Source: Erysipelotrichaceae bacterium
Lineage (GTDB): Bacteria; Bacillota_I; Bacilli_A; Erysipelotrichales; Erysipelotrichaceae
Direction of reading: 5' to 3'
NCBI GenBank assembly: GCA_015058955.1
Contig: SVBJ01000003.1
Coordinates: forward strand, 1 to 64,000
DNA: 64,000 nucleotides
Position numbers and translations under genes: made by a program. Below, in pieces: positions 25,584-31,968 of this stretch. The notes under the pieces were generated by a model. The model was not told the DNA's origin and did no database searches. It saw only the letters and a list, made by a program, of their open reading frames with translations. The first letter of the stretch is position 1. Each line of letters opens with the position of its first letter.

Positions 25584-25887
25584 TATTTATACCTTCTTTA
25601 CCAGTTCATTATAGCACATTTCCAGTTTTGTGACCCGTCATTTTGTAGGTGTCAGTTTTTTTCAAAACAAACATAACATCGTGTGGAAAAACAGGTTTCC
25701 TGAATTAATCATTCATTTCACCAATCATTTTCCATTTGTCGGAAAATACCCCGTCAAACAGTTCAGTAAGCAACCTGAAAATACCTTATTTTTTTGTATT
25801 TTTGACCTTATTCTATTTATTTATCATAAAAGTGTATTCAATCCCGGGAATATAATTTTAATCGTACATTAAGGAGGACTTTTATTT
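25584..25887. promoter_or_regulatory. Control region between PucR gene and SDR cluster
   Basis: 304 bp with no convincing gene. It has a good -10 TATAAT at 25851-25856 for the plus-strand cluster but no -35 at the proper distance, which suggests activator dependence. GGAAA/TTTCC half-sites recur: GGAAA-6-TTTCC at 25685-25700 and ATTTTCC-7-GGAAAAT at 25727-25747. These are candidate binding sites for the divergent PucR-type regulator. AAGGAGG precedes the SDR start. Confidence 0.5.
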
Positions 25888-26796
25888 ATGGCATTTACAC
25901 CTGATGATAAGGGAATGCTTCAGGGTTATATCGATAAAGCACGCCCCTTCACAGACATGTTTTCAGTCAAGGGAAAAGTTGCCCTGGTAACAGGCGGCTC
26001 TTCCGGTTTGGGATTTGATATTACATTAAGATTACTGCAGGGCGGTGCCAGGGTCGTCATGGCTTCCAACTCACACATTGAAGAGGAAGCTGCTCTCGAT
26101 CTGCTGCACAAGGAAGGCTATGGCGATGATGATGTCGTTTTCTGTTTCACTGATGTCAGAAATGAAGAAGAAGTCGAAGCACTGGTCAGCTTTACCGCTG
26201 AAAAGTTCGGTTCATTGGACATCTTCGTAAACAGTGCTGCCATCTGGAATTACGCCAAGATCTATGATCTGCCTAAGGAAGACCTGCAGCTGGTCTTTGA
26301 AACAAACGTATACGGTGCCTTCTTCGGCGTCAAGTACGTCAGCAGGTACATGAAGGAAAACGACATTCACGGCAAGATCGTTCTGATTTCATCCAACAGC
26401 CCGGTCATGCCTTACCCTGTATTCGGCGGTTACCCTCACTATGCTTCCAGCAAGGCAGCAGTCATGGGTCTGGCTACCGAAGCAGCCAAGGAACTGAAAC
26501 GTTACGGCATCAATGTCAACAGCATTGCTCCGGGCGGCATGGTTACTCCAGGTGCTGCCGGTAACCTAGCCAGTGATGGTCTTACCGAAGAACAGCAGGA
26601 TGAATTCTATGACGAATTAATGGTATGGCAGGTTGACGGCCAGTTACCTGTCGATGAAGTCGGCATCATGGCTTACACCTTCTGCACACCTGTCGCAGAC
26701 GGCATTACCGGTGAAACCATTTTCGTTGACGGTGGTGCTTCACACAACATTGTTAAATATCAGGCAGCTATTGATGCTTACCCGCCTGAAGACTAG
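25888..26796 (+). CDS. SDR oxidoreductase of one-carbon cluster
   Basis: 302-aa short-chain dehydrogenase with an N-terminal extension of ~25 residues. The cofactor loop is TGGSSGLG, the catalytic Ser is in ISSNSPV, and YxxxK reads YASSK. FVDGGASHN near the end is typical. The acidic residue expected after beta-strand 2 for NAD preference is not obvious to me. It is the first gene of a plus-strand operon (SDR, Cys-rich unknown, GcvT-like), preceded by a strong AAGGAGG. It probably oxidises an alcohol on the pathway substrate. Confidence 0.87.
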   Translation: MAFTPDDKGMLQGYIDKARPFTDMFSVKGKVALVTGGSSGLGFDITLRLLQGGARVVMASNSHIEEEAALDLLHKEGYGDDDVVFCFTDVRNEEEVEALVSFTAEKFGSLDIFVNSAAIWNYAKIYDLPKEDLQLVFETNVYGAFFGVKYVSRYMKENDIHGKIVLISSNSPVMPYPVFGGYPHYASSKAAVMGLATEAAKELKRYGINVNSIAPGGMVTPGAAGNLASDGLTEEQQDEFYDELMVWQVDGQLPVDEVGIMAYTFCTPVADGITGETIFVDGGASHNIVKYQAAIDAYPPED

Positions 26797-26806
26797 AAAG
26801 GACCTT

Positions 26807-28036
26807 ATGACTAAGAAAATAGACGAAAGAATACCTGCAAACTCAGGTGAAGGCGCCGGCTTCAAAACATTTAATGCAGTCCAGTCACCTTGGAACAAAC
26901 TCATGTCCTATCAGGATGCACTGCATTATGCCTCAAGATTTGAAGCTGTCTTAAGTGCGGCTGTCGCACAGGCTTACAGGATCATCATACCTGATTATGC
27001 AACCAGAGCTTCTGAAATGTGCAAGGAAGCATATGCCAGACTGTACCGGACAGGCCTGTATTATCCAAATGATGACGGTTTTGGAATTCACCCTTTCATG
27101 TGTGGATCATACCCTGGTGCCCTGATAGGCGACAAGGGCGATGATGCTCTGTTAATGTGCGGCAGATGCCAGGACTTTGGTACCTACAGATGCGAAAAGG
27201 AACTTGATGTCTGTGACTGGGATATCGTCGGATCTGAGCTTTGCCGTGCAACAACCATGTCTCTGCAGGGACAGGCTGATGCTACTGAAACCAGACACCG
27301 CAAAGGCCACAAGCTGGATTATCTGATGGTCGAAGCAAAAGGCTGCGGTGACAGACACTGCCGTATCATTGCTGAAAGCAGAGAAAAATACCCGGCACCT
27401 GAACATGAACTCTGGCAATCGTTTGGTCCAGCGGTTTCCGATGAATATAAGAAATTTACTCCGGAAGAGGAATGTGTTACTGAATCAATGATGTTCCGTG
27501 AAGAATGTGATTATCACTTCGTTAACGGTACAAATAATGAAACTGATTCATCCAATCAGATGGTCAACCTCTCCACTGCTGCCTCATTATATCTGTTACC
27601 GGCAATCGATAATGCTGTCAAACTGGGTTATACCACTGTTGAAAACGCCGAATGGATCAAAAAATGCGTTCTGGAAGCAGCCGGAAAGGCCATGTTCGGT
27701 GAAAGATATGCCATCAAAGCCTGCCGTGAATGGTTAGGTGTTCCAAATACCATTGGTGAAGACGGACGTCTGTTAGGCGGTGTCATTGAGATGCTGCTGC
27801 AGTCACTGGTATGCGGATATGAAATAGAAGCCTTCAACAAAGATGAAGTCATCTATGTAATTAACAGAGCTGATCTGGCTATTACCGGAACTCAGTCGCT
27901 GTGTGAAGCTCACTTATACATGTGGAACGGCATGGTCAAGACTCTTGTAAATGCTCAGTGGTCAGTCTGGGAAGAAGATTCACCTAAAGGCAAGATGAGA
28001 ATCAAGATTGCCAAAAAGATTGACAAGTTCATGTAA
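26807..28036 (+). CDS. Unknown Cys-rich protein of one-carbon cluster
   Basis: 409 aa, start chosen at the ATG 10 bp after the SDR stop with AAAGGA upstream. I do not recognise the family with certainty. Between residues 99 and 185 it has a dense set of Cys (99, 118, 121, 129, 136, 146, 180, 185) including CGRC and a GCGDRHC segment that resembles V4R or ATC-hydrolase-like domains. A second region (~250-400) has a looser echo of the same pattern, suggesting internal duplication. No signal peptide or membrane helix. Its place between an SDR and a GcvT-like protein suggests a metal- or Fe-S-dependent step, but this is inference. Confidence 0.7.
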   Translation: MTKKIDERIPANSGEGAGFKTFNAVQSPWNKLMSYQDALHYASRFEAVLSAAVAQAYRIIIPDYATRASEMCKEAYARLYRTGLYYPNDDGFGIHPFMCGSYPGALIGDKGDDALLMCGRCQDFGTYRCEKELDVCDWDIVGSELCRATTMSLQGQADATETRHRKGHKLDYLMVEAKGCGDRHCRIIAESREKYPAPEHELWQSFGPAVSDEYKKFTPEEECVTESMMFREECDYHFVNGTNNETDSSNQMVNLSTAASLYLLPAIDNAVKLGYTTVENAEWIKKCVLEAAGKAMFGERYAIKACREWLGVPNTIGEDGRLLGGVIEMLLQSLVCGYEIEAFNKDEVIYVINRADLAITGTQSLCEAHLYMWNGMVKTLVNAQWSVWEEDSPKGKMRIKIAKKIDKFM

Positions 28037-28049
28037 GGAGGATGCATAT

Positions 28050-29078
28050 ATGTTTAAGAATATATTCAAAAATGACGAATGGAAACGTTCTGAACACATG
28101 GCTGTCAGAGAGTGCGTTGGTTATTATCTGTTTACCCATCAGCTGATGGAAGTAACAGGTGAAGAAGCATGCAAGTTTCTGGATTATGTTTACCCTAACA
28201 ATATCGCTACACTTGCAGTAGGAAGAGACAGATACACCACGATGCTTAATGAAAATGGCGAAATCATTGATGACGTTGTTGTTATGCGACTTGAAGAAGA
28301 TAAATACTGGGTATCTACCCTCTATGGGACAAAGGCTGATGACTGGTTCTATTACCATTCTGAAGGCTATGATGTGGAAACCTATGAAATTACTGAAGAC
28401 TGGCATATGTTCTCTGTTCAGGGACCAAAGTCCAAGGAAGTACTCAACAGCATCCTCAGCAACGGTGTGGATGATCTGAAGTTCTTCCAGAACAGAACTG
28501 ATGAAATCAACGGTATTGAGGTAATTGTCAACCGTGCCGGTTTTACCGGTGAGAAATTCGGATATGAGATCTACTGCGGTGTGGATGATGCTGATGATGT
28601 TCAGGATGCCATTGACCGGGCTGTAAAGGAAGCAGGCGGCAAGGAAGTCACTGAATTCCAGGTCTTTGCCTGGACTCTCCCTACCGAAGCCGGATTCTAC
28701 TACATGAGAGACTTAGCTCACACCAATCCGTTTGAAGTTGGACTGGAAAAGAACATCAACTGGGAGAAGGATTTCATCGGCAAGGAAGCTTTATTGAAGA
28801 TTAAGGAAAACGGTCCCGAAAGAGAGATGCTGGGATTTGAAGTAATTGACGAAAATGAAGACTTCTATATCCGTGCAAAACAGTATGGTGGTCCAGGCGA
28901 ACCTATCTTCATCGATGGTGAAGAGGAAGAGATCGGACGAGTTTCCAAAATGGTTTATTCCTATGTCAGAAATGTCAACAATGGTTACATGCTTGTCAAA
29001 AAAGGCAAACTGCATTTGGGAGATAAATTCAGGATTCATGGTTACGAATGTGTCGTAACAGAAAAGAACTGGTTATAA
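28050..29078 (+). CDS. GcvT-like THF-dependent methyl/aminomethyl transferase
   Basis: 342 aa, start chosen at the ATG after GGAGGATGCATAT. The GCV_T fold is clear: NENGEIIDDVVV holds the Asp-Asp motif in which T-protein has its catalytic Asp; EAGFYYMRDL and VGLEKNINWEKDFIGKEAL match the folate-binding and C-terminal parts. Relatives include glycine cleavage T-protein, dimethylglycine and sarcosine oxidase domains, DmdA and the aromatic O-demethylases LigM and DesA. No gcvH, gcvP or lpd is nearby, so ordinary glycine cleavage is unlikely to be its role. It overlaps nothing and sits 13 bp after the Cys-rich gene. Expected product: methyl- or methylene-THF. Confidence 0.88.
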   Translation: MFKNIFKNDEWKRSEHMAVRECVGYYLFTHQLMEVTGEEACKFLDYVYPNNIATLAVGRDRYTTMLNENGEIIDDVVVMRLEEDKYWVSTLYGTKADDWFYYHSEGYDVETYEITEDWHMFSVQGPKSKEVLNSILSNGVDDLKFFQNRTDEINGIEVIVNRAGFTGEKFGYEIYCGVDDADDVQDAIDRAVKEAGGKEVTEFQVFAWTLPTEAGFYYMRDLAHTNPFEVGLEKNINWEKDFIGKEALLKIKENGPEREMLGFEVIDENEDFYIRAKQYGGPGEPIFIDGEEEEIGRVSKMVYSYVRNVNNGYMLVKKGKLHLGDKFRIHGYECVVTEKNWL

Positions 29079-29099
29079 AGGGCTCTTAAGTGAGCCCTT
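29078..29099 (+). other. Hairpin between GcvT-like gene and second SDR
   Basis: AAGGGCTC and GAGCCCTT pair perfectly around TTAAGT right after the GcvT-like stop codon. Only TTCTTT follows, so termination would be partial. It may set the level of the downstream genes. Confidence 0.55.
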
Positions 29100-29116
29100 C
29101 TTTAAAGGATATGTTT

Positions 29117-30004
29117 ATGGAGAATATCACATTTAGAGAACTATTCGGTTACGAAAACAAAAACATCGTCATAACCGGGGCCTTCTCAGGCATGGGCAAA
29201 GCAGCAGCACGTCTGCTGAACGAATTAGGTGCCAATGTCTATGCTGTATGTCGCAGAAATGGCCGTCATAGCACACTTGACTTTCCAGTAAAGAAGATTC
29301 TTTATGCTGATTTAGGCGTTAAGGAAGATCTGGACAGTCTTTTGAAACAGATGCCGAATAACATTCATGCTTTGTTCTTCTGCCACGGTATCGCCCTTAA
29401 CTCACAGGGTACTTACTATTTTGAGGGGTCCAATGCCGAAGAAGTAATGAAGGTCAATCTTCTTTCCACAAAATATCTGATTTCTAATATAATAGAAAAG
29501 ATGGAACCTTCATCATCCATCAGCATCATTGCTTCTTCCGGAGGCTGGAACTGGAGGGAAAACCGGGAAAACTGCCAGGAGCTTCTGGATACTGAAACTT
29601 ATGAAGATGGTGTAAAATGGTGTATGGAACATCATGATGTGATTGCTTCGGCATATGTATTCTCAAAGGAATGCCTGAACTATTATGTCGTAGCTAACAC
29701 GTTCAACCCGATGTTTGTTGAAAAGAAGATCAGGATAAACTGTCTGAATCCCGGTAATACAGATACCGGACTGAAGTCAGATTTCGGAAAGTATACTTCA
29801 TCAACACATGATGAAGCCCAGGGGATTGAAATGATTGAGGACATCTTCCTGAAACCATGGGATGGTTATTGGGCAAGCCCGGAGCAGATGGGTTATCCAT
29901 TGGTCTGCATGGGTTCAAGGATTTTCAACTACATGTCCGGGCAGACAATCTTCATTGATTACGGTATTTCCAATACCTGGTTATTTAATCCATATTGGTT
30001 CTAG
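29117..30004 (+). CDS. Second SDR oxidoreductase of cluster
   Basis: 295 aa from the chosen ATG (AAAGG lies 8 bp upstream; GTG and ATG codons farther up are less well placed). The cofactor loop is TGAFSGMG, the catalytic Ser is in ASSGG, and YxxxK reads YVFSK. FCHG replaces the usual NNAG, and INCLNPGNTDTG follows. It differs from the SDR at 25888 and is closer in layout to hydroxysteroid or alcohol dehydrogenases. It overlaps the region just upstream of folC. Probably a second oxidation or reduction in the same pathway. Confidence 0.84.
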   Translation: MENITFRELFGYENKNIVITGAFSGMGKAAARLLNELGANVYAVCRRNGRHSTLDFPVKKILYADLGVKEDLDSLLKQMPNNIHALFFCHGIALNSQGTYYFEGSNAEEVMKVNLLSTKYLISNIIEKMEPSSSISIIASSGGWNWRENRENCQELLDTETYEDGVKWCMEHHDVIASAYVFSKECLNYYVVANTFNPMFVEKKIRINCLNPGNTDTGLKSDFGKYTSSTHDEAQGIEMIEDIFLKPWDGYWASPEQMGYPLVCMGSRIFNYMSGQTIFIDYGISNTWLFNPYWF

Positions 30005-30012
30005 AAAGAAAA

Positions 30013-31257
30013 ATGTTTAACAGCGCTCAGGAATTTATTGACTTCATTATTACCAGAAAAACAACCAGCGATAACCGCGCAGGTTTTCATGCGCTTCTGG
30101 ACAGTCTTGGTCATCCTGAAAGACAGCTGAAATGCCTTCATGTTGCCGGAACCAACGGCAAGGGCAGCACAACTGATTATCTCAGAAGCATTCTTCAGCA
30201 GCACGGTTACAGGGTTGGTTCCTTCACCAGTCCGCATCTGATCGTTCATAACGACCGCATCAGGATCAATAATCAGTTCATTTCCGATGAGGACCTGCTG
30301 GCATACGGCAACAGATTCCGGGAATATTATGATCAATATGATCTCTCCATGTTCCAGATCGACATGCTAATCAGCATTTACTACTTTCTGGAAAACAAGG
30401 TGGACTATGTTGTCTATGAAGTAGGAATGGGAGGAAGGCTGGATACTACAAACGTCATCATTCCTATGGTAAGCGTGATAACCAACATAGGATTTGACCA
30501 CATGGCCTATCTGGGTGATACCCTGCCAAAGATTGCCTATGAAAAAGCCGGAATCATCAAGGAAGGTGTTCCGGTATTTACCGGCGAAACCAAGAAATCA
30601 TGCCTGGAAGTATTTGATCGGGTAGCCCGGGAAAAGCATACGGCAGTAACAAAAACAAGGGCTCCAGAAGGTCAGTTAATCAATAACAGAGTGTTTTTCC
30701 GTTATCGCGGATATGATATAAGCCTGCCGACCATGGCTCTCTATCAGGTTAAAAACGCCTCACTGGCCTTACGGGTCGCTGAATATCTCAGAAAATCCCA
30801 CCTGATTGAATTAAGCAAGGACGACATCAGAAGCGGTCTGCAGAATACAGCCTGGGCCGGGCGCTTTGAAATCATCAGTGACAAACCGAGAATAATCGTT
30901 GACGGTGCCCATAACGAGCACGGCATAACAGCCGTCCAGGACAGCATCAGAAATCTTGAGCATCCCCTCTGCATAATTGCCAGTATTCTTTCTGACAAAC
31001 AATATGATAAAATGATTAAGAAACTTAATCAGCTGGCTGATGAGCTGATAATCACGACATTCAGCAGCAGCCGCAGCACCCCGCTGCAGCAGCTGGTCGG
31101 TAACAATGACGTTACCGCAATAAGCGACTACCGCCGGGCTCTGGATTACGCAACCGAGAAGTATGCCAGCGGAACCATTCTGATCACCGGTTCCCTGTAC
31201 TTCGTCAGCGAGATCCGCAGCCTTTACAAAGGAGACAACCGAAATGACAACACGTAA
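30013..31257 (+). CDS. folC: Folylpolyglutamate/dihydrofolate synthase
   Basis: Adds glutamate to folates so they are retained and bind enzymes well. Mur-ligase fold of 414 aa. The ATP loop GTNGKGST, FTSPHL, YEVGMGGRLD and the later DGAHNEHG are diagnostic. The ATG at 30013 was chosen; an in-frame TTG upstream overlaps the SDR stop. No dihydropteroate genes are nearby, so polyglutamylation of imported folate is the likely role. The stop overlaps the start of folT by 14 bp. Confidence 0.94.
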   Translation: MFNSAQEFIDFIITRKTTSDNRAGFHALLDSLGHPERQLKCLHVAGTNGKGSTTDYLRSILQQHGYRVGSFTSPHLIVHNDRIRINNQFISDEDLLAYGNRFREYYDQYDLSMFQIDMLISIYYFLENKVDYVVYEVGMGGRLDTTNVIIPMVSVITNIGFDHMAYLGDTLPKIAYEKAGIIKEGVPVFTGETKKSCLEVFDRVAREKHTAVTKTRAPEGQLINNRVFFRYRGYDISLPTMALYQVKNASLALRVAEYLRKSHLIELSKDDIRSGLQNTAWAGRFEIISDKPRIIVDGAHNEHGITAVQDSIRNLEHPLCIIASILSDKQYDKMIKKLNQLADELIITTFSSSRSTPLQQLVGNNDVTAISDYRRALDYATEKYASGTILITGSLYFVSEIRSLYKGDNRNDNT

Positions 31258-31765
31258 ACTGACTACCTTAGCCATGCTTACTGCCATCTATGTGGTATTA
31301 AGCCTGCTGACACCCATTAAGGTCATTAACTTCAAGTTCACGCTTGAAGCTTTTCCGGTACTGATTGCCGGACTGTTAATGGGACCTCTTGACGGATTCA
31401 TCGTCGGATTGGCCGGCAGCGGCATTTATCAGGTGTTTTTCTCATCATACGGCATTACCGCAACAACTCCGTTATGGATCCTGCCTCATGCCTTAAGCGG
31501 ATTTCTGGCCGGATATCTTTCCCGAAACGTCAAGCAGTATAATGTCATCAACGTTACGATAATTGCGACGATCTGTGCCTTTACGGTTACGATATTCAAT
31601 ACCCTGGCACTTTACGTCGACTCCAAACTGTTTGGATATTACTCTTCCAAGCTGGTCTTCGGAGCACTATTACTGAAGTTTCTGGCCGGGCTGATCCTGT
31701 CAGTACTGTATGCAATGATCCTGCCGAAACTGATTACACAGCTTAAGAAACTGCTGAAGAAATAA
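31244..31765 (+). CDS. folT: ECF folate transporter S component
   Basis: 173-aa membrane protein with about six helices. The opening TTRKLTTLAMLTAIYVVLS and the PVLIAGLLMGPLDGFIVGLAG segment are characteristic of FolT, the folate-binding S component that works with a shared EcfA/A'/T module encoded elsewhere. It overlaps folC, so folate uptake and polyglutamylation are co-expressed with the one-carbon cluster. A terminator follows. Confidence 0.88.
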   Translation: MTTRKLTTLAMLTAIYVVLSLLTPIKVINFKFTLEAFPVLIAGLLMGPLDGFIVGLAGSGIYQVFFSSYGITATTPLWILPHALSGFLAGYLSRNVKQYNVINVTIIATICAFTVTIFNTLALYVDSKLFGYYSSKLVFGALLLKFLAGLILSVLYAMILPKLITQLKKLLKK

Positions 31766-31780
31766 TCAGCGGTTTTTTAT
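31752..31780 (+). terminator. Terminator after folT
   Basis: CTGCTGA and TCAGCGG pair (one G-U) around AGAAATAA, which includes the folT stop codon, and are followed by TTTTTTATTTT. It ends the cluster ahead of the mgtA promoter. Confidence 0.72.
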
Positions 31781-31791
31781 TTTACAAAATA

Positions 31792-31820
31792 TTTACACTT
31801 TTGTTTCAGGTTAATATAAT
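31792..31820 (+). promoter_or_regulatory. Sigma-A promoter of magnesium operon
   Basis: TTTACA (31792-31797) and TATAAT (31815-31820) with exactly 17 bp between. The transcript would start near 31827, leaving a leader of about 140 nt before mgtA. Confidence 0.8.
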
Positions 31821-31840
31821 GAAGTTAGAAAAGGAGAATA

Positions 31841-31919
31841 ATGCAGTATGTCCCACCCAGATGACTATCACAGTAAACGCATCATGAAATACAGCGGCCA
31901 TGCTGCATCCAGACAGTAG
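31841..31919 (+). promoter_or_regulatory. Possible mgtA leader peptides and hairpin
   Basis: Two short overlapping reading frames follow AAGGAG (31831-31836): a 7-codon one at 31841-31864 (MQYVPPR) and a 23-codon one at 31848-31919 (MSHPDDYHSKRIMKYSGHAA and three more). The first has Pro-Pro and the second Pro-Asp-Asp near its start. The second overlaps a hairpin (GGCCATGCTG near 31896 pairing with CAGCATGACC near 31930, one mismatch). Acidic and Pro codons in leaders upstream of mgtA are known to sense low Mg2+ in enteric bacteria by weakening the ribosome. Equivalent function here is inferred. Confidence 0.5.
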
Positions 31920-31968
31920 TTTTTTCTGACAGCATGACCCGCTTTGGACTGACAAGGAGGGTTTTTAT

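Noticed and set aside
25630-25872. 80-residue frame in the PucR-SDR spacer
   Set aside because: No ribosome binding site, unusual amino-acid content, and it spans the repeats and promoter of the SDR cluster.
28050-29078. Part of a glycine cleavage system
   Set aside because: The fold is GcvT-like but gcvH, gcvP and lpd are absent, and the neighbours are dehydrogenases and an unknown protein.
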